From positions 2,105,818 to 2,169,817 of the forward strand of contig NZ_JAQZZL010000001.1 in NCBI RefSeq assembly GCF_028745505.1: a stretch of DNA of 64,000 nucleotides. The letters run 5' to 3'. Within the stretch, counting starts at the first letter, position 1. Each line of letters begins with the position of its first letter. The notes beneath the pieces were generated by a model that saw only the letters and a list, made by a program, of their open reading frames with translations, ran no database searches and was not told where the DNA came from. Made by a program: the position numbers and the translations under genes. Below, in pieces: positions 1 through 7,765 of the stretch. This DNA comes from Lentisphaera marina. GTDB lineage: Bacteria > Verrucomicrobiota > Lentisphaeria > Lentisphaerales > Lentisphaeraceae.

Positions 1-39
1 GAATATTAGTAAAACTAAAATTAATAATAGATGTTTCAT
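1..39 (-). CDS. 5' end of a secreted or membrane protein (partial)
   Basis: Only the first 13 codons are in the window; the gene runs off the left edge. The ATG is followed by Lys-His and then an unbroken hydrophobic stretch (LLLILVLLIF), as in the n- and h-regions of a signal peptide. A strong copy of the locus-wide promoter element lies 32-62 bases upstream (71-101), which is the main reason to believe this start. No Shine-Dalgarno is visible. Product unknown. Confidence 0.5.
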   Translation of the reverse strand, partial: MKHLLLILVLLIF

Positions 40-70
40 GGTAAACCCGGGGCATTAATTGATTTAGTAT

Positions 71-101
71 AATAATTGTACCGAAATCTTCGCTAATGAC
101 A
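71..101 (-). promoter_or_regulatory. TGTCA-N17-ACAATTATT promoter element
   Basis: Read on the minus strand this is TGTCA, 17 bases, then ACAATTATT, pointing at the partial gene at the left edge. It matches the element found before many other genes in the window. Confidence 0.6.
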
Positions 102-200
102 CGAATCACATTTTATTTTTTGTAAAAAAATACTGTATTTACTTCAAGCCTAAATATTAGCGAGTTTTATTCACCCTTATAAATCACTCATTAAAATAAG

Positions 201-932
201 TTATTTTTTTCTAGAAAAAGAGCTGATCCAAGCCGCTAGATCATGTATATCCTCTTCACTTTTTATGCTTTTTGCGTAAAACGCCATTGTCTGACCCATT
301 GCATCATCTTTATGAGTGCCACGAGTTCCATTTTTAAAGTTTTTCAATTGTTTGAGTATGTACCAACCATGCTGATGATTCAGTCTTGGGACTTTATTTA
401 CCGAATCACCTTCAGCACTATCTCCGTGGCAATAAGAGCAGCCATTTTCTCTATAAAGGCGTTCGCCTCTCAAGGTGTTGCCATAGACGCGATGAACTTC
501 TTTTTCTGAAGACACATTTTTAATATAAGTAGAAATCTTATTAAGCTCATCATCACTAAGGTTTTTAGCTATTTCCGCCATGATGATACTCTGAGGGTTT
601 TTTGGATCAGAAGCTCTCCACCCCTTTTTATAGGAAATTATTTGATGCTTGATATACTCAATATTTTGTCCCGAAAGCCTCGGACTTAACATCTTTTGAT
701 TTCCTTCGCCATCTGTACCATGACAAGATGCGCATATGGCAAAAGGATGTGTTGCCGGGAGCATCTTATGATCTGAAGTTTCTTTTGCGGAACTCGCAAG
801 TACCTGCCCTTCAGTCACAGATGAATCGCTTGGTGCCTTGCTGTCTTCGGAATCTTTTTTCCCGTTGCTACAAGCTATGAAATAGCCAAGTGCTAGGTAT
901 AAAAGCAAAATGGATTTGGGTAAGTTTTTCAT
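201..932 (-). CDS. diheme cytochrome c lipoprotein (c4/c553-like)
   Basis: Two class-I cytochrome c domains in tandem, each with a CxxCH heme site (CASCH and CSYCH) followed by the GxxxEG pattern of small soluble c-type cytochromes, with downstream Met residues as likely axial ligands. The N-terminus is hydrophobic and ends in a lipobox-like FIACS, so the protein is probably exported and lipid-anchored; its likely role is periplasmic electron transfer. The longer frame starts at 947, but the ATG at 932 (243 aa) is preferred because AAAGGAAC sits 6-7 bases before it. It has its own promoter element (968-998). The electron partner is unknown; the heme-containing DUF1592 proteins and the PVC dehydrogenase in this window are plausible but unproven partners. 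Confidence 0.85.
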   Translation of the reverse strand: MKNLPKSILLLYLALGYFIACSNGKKDSEDSKAPSDSSVTEGQVLASSAKETSDHKMLPATHPFAICASCHGTDGEGNQKMLSPRLSGQNIEYIKHQIISYKKGWRASDPKNPQSIIMAEIAKNLSDDELNKISTYIKNVSSEKEVHRVYGNTLRGERLYRENGCSYCHGDSAEGDSVNKVPRLNHQHGWYILKQLKNFKNGTRGTHKDDAMGQTMAFYAKSIKSEEDIHDLAAWISSFSRKK

Positions 933-967
933 GACAGTTCCTTTCATTAAGTTTTACTAATATACTT

Positions 968-998
968 AATAATTGTCGTGAAATCCATAAACATGACT
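968..998 (-). promoter_or_regulatory. AGTCA-N17-ACAATTATT promoter element
   Basis: Minus-strand reading gives AGTCA, 17 bases ending CACG, then ACAATTATT. The predicted transcript start would be roughly 30 bases before the cytochrome start at 932. One mismatch to the TGTCA box. Confidence 0.6.
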
Positions 999-1213
999 AA
1001 AATAAATAACTTTAAAAAATTTTTCTAGCTTTAAGTCCTTTACGATAGGCGAAAAACTCCCAAAATAAGATAAAATCTATCATTCAAAAGCTTAAATCTA
1101 TAAAGGCTGTGTAAAAAACAGATATATGAGCCTTTTGCAAAAGTCTTGAAATAAGCTGAATAAAAGTAGAAACATGCTATCTCAATTGTTACCACAACAA
1201 AAAGAGGATAAAC

Positions 1214-2095
1214 ATGAATCTACTCAACTTATGGAATACCATCGAATCGTACTTATTTCCACAGCTAGAAGAACTACTCACAGAAGAATTGAATAAAAAA
1301 GAACGTGAATTCATTCAGGTTTGCACACTTGCAGAACTGGATCAGTTTGTGTTCGAATTGGAATGGAAAAGAATTGGACGTAAGTCACAGGATCGTTTAA
1401 ATATCTTAAAAGCTTTCGTTGCTAAAGCTGTCTATAATCTGGATACGACTCGTAGTTTAATTAGCTATCTTGAATCAGCTCCGACCCTCCGACGTTTGTG
1501 TGGATGGGAGTTTAAGAAAAATATCCCTCACGAAAGTAAGTTTTCACGTGTCTTCGCAGATATCGCCAACACAGAGCTTTGTCAAAAGATTCACGAGAAG
1601 ATGATTATCTCAAATTGTTCAAAACGAGTCATTGGTCATGTCAGTCGAGACTCTACCGCAATTGAAGCTCGAGAGAAAATAGTTCATAAATATGTAAGCG
1701 ATACAAAAATAACTAGAAAGCGAGGACGACCAAAAAGGGGCGATATACGCACTAAGGAAAAAACAGTTGTTGAACGTCAATTTGGTCAAACGTTTGAAGA
1801 GAATATATCGGAACTTCCAAACCATTGTAATAAAGGCAATAAACGGAACAGCAATGGTTATAATAGCTCATGGAAAGGCTACAAGTTACACATTGACTGT
1901 ATTGATGGTGATATACCTGCCTCAATTATACTGACCTCTGCATCGGTCCATGATAGCCAAGTCGCTATACCATTAACTCAGATGAGTAAAGAACGCTTTA
2001 CGAATTTATATGATCTAATGGATGCCGCTTATGATTCACCTTCTATACACCAGTTCAGTCAAGATTTAGGCGTACTTTTCTTTTGGCTAACATAA
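1214..2095 (+). pseudogene. IS5/IS1182-like transposase, 3'-truncated
   Basis: 293-codon frame with the layout of IS5-group DDE transposases: a helical N-terminus (SYLESAPTLRRLCGWE, typical of this group), first catalytic Asp in RDSTAIEA (about residue 146), a basic linker, WKGYKLHIDC, and second Asp in LMDAAYDSPS (about residue 270). The catalytic Glu and the C-terminal third are missing. From about residue 286 the frame reads through foreign DNA, the antisense of a truncated XRE gene, giving the tail VLFFWLT. A good ribosome site (AAGAGGATAAAC) precedes the ATG. Upstream, GAGCCTTTTGCAAAAG (1128-1143) resembles the left end of such elements; no matching right end was found. Probably inactive. 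Confidence 0.8.
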
Positions 2096-2327
2096 CATCC
2101 AGATTAACTGCGATAGGCAAAATATAAGTCCTTATAATTTAAATAGTGAGTGAGGTATCTTCGAGCATTTTAGATCCATGGTCAATTATATAACTGAGAC
2201 ACAGAAAGAGAATCCCGGCAATGAGGCTATCCATATTTCCAAAATCAGGCAAAGCTTGTATATCACTCAGAGCCTGATTCTGCAAGCGCTCTAAATTGTT
2301 TGGATCTAAACTTACTTTCATAAAATA
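2068..2327. repeat. partial duplicate of the XRE/DUF2975 junction region
   Basis: This segment closely matches about 3351-3608: the 5' end of the XRE gene, the intergenic spacer and the 3' end of the DUF2975-like gene, with scattered substitutions. The match starts at the transposase fusion point, around a shared AGGCG, and stops at ATAAAATAG, so one duplicate survives only as a piece. On the minus strand 2071-2120 still encodes about 16 residues of the XRE protein from a TTG start. Confidence 0.75.
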
Positions 2328-2345
2328 GTTAGAGATCCATCGCAT
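2139..2345 (-). pseudogene. C-terminal fragment of a DUF2975-like membrane protein
   Basis: 68 codons nearly identical to the last quarter of the intact protein at 3420-4544: MKVSLDPNNLE, then the final membrane helix (DSLIAGILFLCLSYII) and the DHGSKMLEDTSLTI tail, typical of DUF2975 C-termini. The coiled coil and the first membrane helices are absent, so it cannot be a complete family member. It overlaps the end of the 126-aa gene upstream by 17 bases. Read as the decayed second copy of the pair. Confidence 0.7.
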
Positions 2346-2709
2346 TTATAGTTTTGTCCCAAATAGCACATTTGAGAATGATTTGTTTGTCTTTGTTATT
2401 GTATGAATTCCATTTTTTATAGAGTTTGGATATACTACCATAATCTAAATCTGTTATTGCTTTAGTTGTCTTATTAAATTTATAGCTATCAGATTTTACC
2501 TTTTCTATTTCTAGAATTTTCGATTCGATATTAGTGTCGCTACATTCTGATAAAATAGTTTTAAATGTTGTGGATTTCATTTCTTTCAGCATGATAATGA
2601 AAAGAGAAATGGTTGAATAATTTTTATAGAATACTGATGATTTATCAGATGGCTTTTTATCAAAGACATCTTCATATGCATTCATGGGTATAAATAATGG
2701 TATTATCAT
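2329..2709 (-). CDS. hypothetical protein, 126 aa
   Basis: Not recognised. Charged and Lys/Ser-rich apart from two mildly hydrophobic patches (MIIPLFIPM at the start and ISLFIIMLKEM around residues 35-45). No signal peptide with a cleavage site and no known motif. The start has only a distant AGAGAG upstream. It lies between the truncated duplicate and the intact XRE/DUF2975 pair, so it may be accessory cargo or a remnant of a larger gene; codon use looks ordinary. Confidence 0.4.
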   Translation of the reverse strand: MIIPLFIPMNAYEDVFDKKPSDKSSVFYKNYSTISLFIIMLKEMKSTTFKTILSECSDTNIESKILEIEKVKSDSYKFNKTTKAITDLDYGSISKLYKKWNSYNNKDKQIILKCAIWDKTINAMDL

Positions 2710-2795
2710 TTTTATTTTTTCTCTCTAACGATCGGGATGAACTGCGTTGTAACCGAAGGCGAAAATATCAGTTCTAGCCCATTTTTAAGGATTGT

Positions 2796-3027
2796 TTATT
2801 TTTCTTTTTCTATGCTTATGTTTCCATTCTGGATATCATAATGCATTTTAATATTAATGTCTATAATCCATTTCCCAACGGCACAGCCAACAAGCACCAT
2901 TTCAGCAAGCACTATAAATGGGCGAATTATCTAATCATAAGGTACCCGTCTCCCAGTGCAACTACAGTTGACGCTATTGCTACTTTAAAGTGCGTTTTTA
3001 TTGCATCTTGGTTAATCTTTTTTTCAT
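2796..3027 (-). pseudogene. decayed small two-helix membrane protein
   Basis: A good ribosome site (ATGGAGGCAAAAAA) precedes ATG at 3027, but the frame stops after 9 codons (MKKRLTKMQ). Reading on in shifted frames gives a membrane-like segment (KVAIASTVVALGDGYLMI) and then, after a second shift, RPFIVLAEMVLVGCAVGKW followed by a hydrophilic tail ending EKEK at 2796. The simplest reading is an original protein of about 80 residues with two transmembrane helices, broken by two frameshifts. It fits the surrounding decay, but the reconstruction is by eye. This covers most of the gap between 2710 and 3186. Confidence 0.35.
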
Positions 3028-3186
3028 TTTTTTGCCTCCATTTTTATAATGATTTTTTATTGCATACTAATGAGTTCGCGTATAAATTGCCGATCAACAA
3101 TCTGCGTTCCCCGCATAATTAAGTAATTACTAAAGTGTTATCACGCACGCTGAAGCGTGGACTGCGGACTTTTTTTCGAACTGGTG

Positions 3187-3402
3187 CTATGATTCTTCAT
3201 CCGGTAAATATTCTAAAATATCTCCTGGTTGACAGTCTAGGTAGTCACAAATGGCTTCTAGAGTTGAGAAACGTATGGCTCTGGCTTTACCTGTTTTGAG
3301 CACAGAAAGGTTCTGTGCGGTAACATCTACCGCTTTTGATAAATCATTGAGGCGCACTTTTCTTTTGGCTAACATAACATCTAAGTTAACTGTGATAGGC
3401 AA
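3187..3402 (-). CDS. XRE-family (YozG-type) transcriptional regulator
   Basis: 71-aa single-domain helix-turn-helix protein. It carries the hallmark pattern of the small Cro/CI regulators of the YozG group: PITVNLDVMLAKRKV, the HTH around residues 17-40, the recognition-helix segment LSVLKTGKARAIRFSTL and the ending CQPGDILEY. The start is TTG, chosen because AAGGA lies 7 bases upstream and the homologous start is conserved. It follows the DUF2975-like gene by 17 bases. In Firmicutes and others this regulator is usually paired with a DUF2975 membrane protein, as here. The upstream palindrome at 4610-4635 is a candidate operator. Confidence 0.9.
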   Translation of the reverse strand: MPITVNLDVMLAKRKVRLNDLSKAVDVTAQNLSVLKTGKARAIRFSTLEAICDYLDCQPGDILEYLPDEES

Positions 3403-3419
3403 CTGTAAGTCCTTATAAT

Positions 3420-4544
3420 TTAAATAGTGAGTGAGGTATCTTCGAGCATTTTAGATCCATGGTCAATTATATAACTGAGACACAGAAAGAGAATGCCGGC
3501 AATGAGACTATCTATGTTTCCAAAATTCGGTAGTAGCTGTGAATCTGCACTGACCTGATTAGTCAAAAGCTCTAAATTGTTTGGATCTAAACTTACTTTC
3601 ATAAAATAGATACCAGTAAATATGGAATGACTTATCCATAAAATACCCAAGAATCGGAAAGAGAAAATCACACTCTTGCTAAATGGATCCTTAGCCATCC
3701 ACGATTTTGCTATAATAAAGAATAAAATCATAGACAAAGAATTAAATATCAGTATACCTACATTCATCGGTGTGTATATTATTTTAACTCTGGAGCCTAC
3801 TAATTTTTCCAAGTCCTCTATTTCCTTTTCTCTTTCCTGTTTCCTTTCCCTTAACTGCTGTTCAGAAGATTGTTTATTAAATGGATTTTCACGCAAATAA
3901 TTTTCACTATCAAGGATATCTTTTTCATAACGAGAAATCCATTCTTTACAATCTTTTATATCATCCTCAATACCAATTATATACTTTTCATGGTCTTTAA
4001 TTTTTGCTTTTGATTTAAGTATGGTTTTTTCATACCCGGTTACAGTCTTTTTTATATCTTCGCAAAACGTTTTGTATAAATTTATTAACCTATATGTTTT
4101 AGATTTTGGATCGCTTGCATCGAGTTTTTTTTCAAGATTTTTAATTTGAAGCTCATATCCTTCAATCTTCTTTCGAGCATTAGTTGCCATATTGTTGTAA
4201 GATTCGATAAGGTTCCCATCACTAATTATCAAATCTTTATAAAATTCGATACGATCTTTGTGCCTTAAGATCTCAACTTTCGACTTTTCAATATCCTCCT
4301 TAGATTCCACAATTCTTTCTTGGTAGTATTCATACATCTCTTCATGTCTTTCCTGCCTAGACTTACTAACTTCCTGCGATAATTTTTCACCTTCTTTTAT
4401 TGATTCTAAAGCTTCAGACATGACTCTGTCCGTCAAACTAAACAGTATTGGGGCAACAAGTACAGACAGAACAAATAGACCAGAAATTACAGCCAATACT
4501 CTCCCGAAAAATTTAACTTTATTGCCATGGGCATCTTTAAGCAT
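3420..4544 (-). CDS. DUF2975-like membrane protein with coiled-coil insertion
   Basis: 374 aa. Predicted helices: TM1 about 16-38, TM2 254-281, TM3 291-315, TM4 343-361, then the DUF2975-like tail DHGSKMLEDTSLTI. Between TM1 and TM2 lies about 210 residues of highly charged Lys/Glu-rich coiled coil (about 40-250), placed by topology outside the membrane core. Ordinary DUF2975 proteins are about 160-200 aa with short loops, so the insertion is unusual. It is translated just before the XRE regulator (17-base gap) and probably cotranscribed with it; these pairs are thought to act as small regulatory modules, but their signal is unknown. Assignment rests on the C-terminus and the XRE neighbour. 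Confidence 0.65.
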   Translation of the reverse strand: MLKDAHGNKVKFFGRVLAVISGLFVLSVLVAPILFSLTDRVMSEALESIKEGEKLSQEVSKSRQERHEEMYEYYQERIVESKEDIEKSKVEILRHKDRIEFYKDLIISDGNLIESYNNMATNARKKIEGYELQIKNLEKKLDASDPKSKTYRLINLYKTFCEDIKKTVTGYEKTILKSKAKIKDHEKYIIGIEDDIKDCKEWISRYEKDILDSENYLRENPFNKQSSEQQLRERKQEREKEIEDLEKLVGSRVKIIYTPMNVGILIFNSLSMILFFIIAKSWMAKDPFSKSVIFSFRFLGILWISHSIFTGIYFMKVSLDPNNLELLTNQVSADSQLLPNFGNIDSLIAGILFLCLSYIIDHGSKMLEDTSLTI

Positions 4545-5051
4545 ATTTATACTCCTTTTTCATTTCATAGAAAAGATCAAAAAACATGATCCTCAGTATA
4601 TATTTATTGTTTATCAATAAATATTTATTGATAAATGTAAATTTCAACCTTGTTTTTTAGTAAAAATGGAAAATATCGTAATTGTTTTGAACCAGCTTCG
4701 ATGTCACAAAATTGTGGAATGTAAAGACCTAAAAGAGATCGTGAGAGTGCCTATTCCGACACCGACTGCAATGTATAATTATCTGGTCTTTTCTGAGTGC
4801 ACTTGCAATTAGAATTCGAAATTAATTAATGAATTCCTGAAACCATGCTGGTCGCCTCTTCTCATATTTATTTAGAACGTCATTGAATCATTAATAAAGT
4901 CCCAGCGTTCCCTAACTGGAAAAACGGCCTGCTTCATAAGTCTGGCAAAACCACCGCTAAGTTCTGCTTTTCTTTATGATTCTAGACTTATTAAATTAAG
5001 CTTTATTCACAAGTAGTTTAGCAACAAGCCACTTGTAAACACAAAGTGATA
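4545..5051. other. intergenic region, no gene seen
   Basis: Apart from the palindrome at 4610-4635, no convincing coding frame, promoter element or hairpin was found. ACAAGT/ACTTGT arms near 5010-5037 could form a weak hairpin after the isomerase-like gene. Confidence 0.5.
4610..4635. promoter_or_regulatory. perfect 26-bp palindrome, candidate operator
   Basis: Half-site TTTATCAATAAAT is followed directly by its exact reverse complement. It lies 66-91 bases upstream of the DUF2975-like start and is AT-rich, as expected for a dimeric HTH regulator site. Binding by the adjacent XRE protein is an inference. Confidence 0.5.
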
Positions 5052-5996
5052 TTATGAGTGTTTAGCCCAAAGCTCCTCAAGCAGCTTTTTGCTCATCTGG
5101 ATGCCCTCGATTTCATTCTTACTGGGATTTGCTCCCTCGTACTCAATGCCCACCCAACCTTGGTAACCACTTTCAATCGTGAGTTTAACCATGCGTTCCA
5201 CATCGATTTCGAAACCAAAACGATGATGTTTCATCACGTATTTTGTTCCCGGCACTACATCAAAGGTCTTAGCACTGACGGCTTTCGCGTAAGGCAACAT
5301 AGCTTTAATACCTGCGTAGGGATCATAAAGTGTTTCTGTCTCTCTATTCCAAAAGTTACCAAAATCCGGTAAAGTACCAAAATTATCTAAGTTGACTTCT
5401 TTCATCAGGGTAGCCATAAACTCGCCATCGGAAGAAACCCCACCGTGATTTTCTATAAGTACATTCATATTGAATTCTTTAGCTTCGGCACAGAGTTTTG
5501 ACATCCCGTCTGCTAGCAACTTACGCTGTTCATCCACTGAGCCCTTACTGCGGGCGTTAACGCGAATACTGTGACAATTCAATTCCGCGGCAGCCTCCAG
5601 CCACTTGCGATGATTAGCCACGGCCTGATCACGATTTTTACTTAACGGGTCACCAAGATTACCGTTGCCATCAACCATAATGAGTAAATTTTCAATTCCA
5701 AAATCCTGTGAACGCTTGTTCATCTCTTTGGAAAATTTAATATCTGGCTTTCTACCTGGGAAAAAAGCCCCTACATATTCACAGGCTGCAATATCGAGAC
5801 TGCGAGTAATTTTGGGGAAGTCCAAAGAATCAAGCTTCTTGTAACCCGGGCGACCAAAAAAGCCACGGTGAAGTGAGTATTGAGCTAAAGAGATTTTGAG
5901 CTCTGGTTTTGATGAAAAGTTTTTACATGAACTTGCCAAGGCGGCCAATGCGGAACCTGCTATAAAATGACGACGATTAATATTTGAATGACTCAT
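5052..5996 (-). CDS. Tat-exported xylose-isomerase-like TIM-barrel protein
   Basis: 314 aa. It starts with a twin-arginine signal (NINRRHFIAGSALAALASSC); the Cys could also act as a lipobox. The rest fits the sugar phosphate isomerase/epimerase (AP endonuclease 2) TIM-barrel superfamily, with candidate metal ligands in LIENHGG, LPDFGNFW and GIEYEG. Such proteins isomerise or epimerise sugars or act on inositol-type substrates; the exact substrate cannot be read. A clear ribosome site (TAGGAGATACATT) supports the start. It is the last gene of an operon with the PVC dehydrogenase and sulfatase (22-base gap), suggesting work on the sugar released by these enzymes. Confidence 0.8.
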   Translation of the reverse strand: MSHSNINRRHFIAGSALAALASSCKNFSSKPELKISLAQYSLHRGFFGRPGYKKLDSLDFPKITRSLDIAACEYVGAFFPGRKPDIKFSKEMNKRSQDFGIENLLIMVDGNGNLGDPLSKNRDQAVANHRKWLEAAAELNCHSIRVNARSKGSVDEQRKLLADGMSKLCAEAKEFNMNVLIENHGGVSSDGEFMATLMKEVNLDNFGTLPDFGNFWNRETETLYDPYAGIKAMLPYAKAVSAKTFDVVPGTKYVMKHHRFGFEIDVERMVKLTIESGYQGWVGIEYEGANPSKNEIEGIQMSKKLLEELWAKHS

Positions 5997-6018
5997 AATG
6001 TATCTCCTATTTTTGACT

Positions 6019-7764
6019 CTATTTTTCTATTCTTTGTAAAGTTAATAGACGAAAGTCAATTAAGCCTTCGCCAGGCTTTTTAAGGGCTTTTAGCTTCAAA
6101 AGTCCTTTGCCTTTTTTAAGATTTATGATTCCCATATTTAAAGGCTTAAAATCCTTCACGTAGGAACCTTTTCTTGGGTCATGGTCTTTATTCATTCCTT
6201 TCAAGGGTGGATCATGGGCATCAACAACTTTCGCCTCAATGCTTTCCCCTGCAAATGATAATTCCAATACTGAACCCTGATCACCTTTTTTACAGCTGTA
6301 GTATACCACGGCTTCGTATTCGCCCTCTGCCTCGACTTCTGCATCCCAGTAAACATAATCATCCATGGATTTCCAATTATGCCAGAAGCTACAATTGGGG
6401 TGCTTACTGGATCTTTTGAGTGCTCCCATTGCCTTGGCATCGCGAGCTGGAAGTTGACTAAAGAGCGAATCAGGATGAGTGATGACAAAGGGTCTGTTTT
6501 TCTTGAATTCTTTGACAACATCCCTTTTAATTTCCTGCAGCTTGTTTTTCATTTTTTGAGTAATCAAAGGATGCTTTTTACTCACGTCCACCTTTTCTCC
6601 TGGATCATTTTCAATGTCGTAGAGCTGCCCATCCTTGTTATAGCGATATTTTTGGCTTCGAATACTCGACCTGGGCCCCCAACTTGCATAGAGGTAGCGT
6701 TCATTCATTTGCCCCTTGCCCATCAATTCAGCCTTCATACTGCGGCCATCCAAGGCTTTTTCACTGATTAATTTCACTCCACATAAATCCGCTAAAGTTG
6801 GCATTAAGTCAATGACTCCAGAAATTTGCTTCACTTCTCGCTTAGGCTGGATTTTCCCAGGCCATTGAATCACTAATGGAGAGCGAAGTCCGCCTTCGTA
6901 AACACTGCCTTTACGACCGCGCATTCCCCCATTCCAGCGATCTCCATTGGGACCATTATCAGACATATAAAGAACGATCGTGTCTTCGCTCAAATTTAAG
7001 TCGTCCAATTTCTTTAATAGGCGCCCCACATTATAATCAATATTTTCGCACATGGCTAAGGCGGCTTTGAGATGATTATTGACTTTTACAGGCATTTTGA
7101 AATCGACTTTTTTCTCATATTTATCCCACCAACGATTGGGAACCTGCATAGGTGAATGCGGCGTAGCGTATGGTAAATAAAGAAAAAAGGGCTTTTTCTG
7201 ATTGTCCTCGATAAAGTCCATAGCCTTGTTGGTGAAATCATCGATGATATAGCCTTCCCCCCTGACTATGCGATTATTGTGTTCCAGCATGGGGCTGTAA
7301 TAATTGCCCCAATGACCTGAACAGAAGCCATAAAATTCATCAAAGCCCCTGGCGTTGGGATGATAAGGATACTGCATACCATTGTGCCATTTTCCAAAGG
7401 CGGCTGTTTTATAACCTGAGGCTCTAAACATATCAGCTATCGTTATTTCGTCCGAATCAAGACGTTCACCACCTTCACTGGTTGAATAAACTGAAGCTCT
7501 TTGGTGGTAGCGTCCAGTTAGAAATTCAGCCCGTGTGGGCGAACAAACTGATTGGACATAAAAGTATTTGAAATTCGCACCATTTTTAGCTATCGAATCA
7601 ATATGAGGAGTCGCCATATCTAAATTGCCATTCATACTTAAATCACCCCAGCCCTGATCGTCAGTAAGAATGACTATGACATTGGGTTTTTCCCGCTTAG
7701 CATAAGCAGAAAAAACAAAGCACAAGGAAATAATTATAAATGCATTAGCCCTTAAGCATGGCAT
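6019..7764 (-). CDS. secreted sulfatase with C-terminal beta-rich extension
   Basis: 581-aa type I (formylglycine) sulfatase of the alkaline phosphatase superfamily. Signal peptide about 1-22; metal-binding TDDQG near residue 35; activation motif CSPTR at 74-78 followed by FLTGRYHQR; FGKWHNG; and the second metal site in MSDNGPNGDRW. Hydrolyses a sulfate ester, probably on a polysaccharide, after Cys is matured to formylglycine by an enzyme not in this window. About 150 residues after the catalytic domain (from about 430) are beta-rich and may bind carbohydrate. It begins one base after the stop of the PVC dehydrogenase gene, with GAAGGA as ribosome site, so the two are cotranscribed. Confidence 0.92.
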   Translation of the reverse strand: MPCLRANAFIIISLCFVFSAYAKREKPNVIVILTDDQGWGDLSMNGNLDMATPHIDSIAKNGANFKYFYVQSVCSPTRAEFLTGRYHQRASVYSTSEGGERLDSDEITIADMFRASGYKTAAFGKWHNGMQYPYHPNARGFDEFYGFCSGHWGNYYSPMLEHNNRIVRGEGYIIDDFTNKAMDFIEDNQKKPFFLYLPYATPHSPMQVPNRWWDKYEKKVDFKMPVKVNNHLKAALAMCENIDYNVGRLLKKLDDLNLSEDTIVLYMSDNGPNGDRWNGGMRGRKGSVYEGGLRSPLVIQWPGKIQPKREVKQISGVIDLMPTLADLCGVKLISEKALDGRSMKAELMGKGQMNERYLYASWGPRSSIRSQKYRYNKDGQLYDIENDPGEKVDVSKKHPLITQKMKNKLQEIKRDVVKEFKKNRPFVITHPDSLFSQLPARDAKAMGALKRSSKHPNCSFWHNWKSMDDYVYWDAEVEAEGEYEAVVYYSCKKGDQGSVLELSFAGESIEAKVVDAHDPPLKGMNKDHDPRKGSYVKDFKPLNMGIINLKKGKGLLKLKALKKPGEGLIDFRLLTLQRIEK

Positions 7765-7765
7765 T

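Noticed and set aside
2841-3122. 93-aa plus-strand ORF
   Set aside because: No ribosome site, unusual composition, and it lies over the better-supported decayed minus-strand membrane gene.
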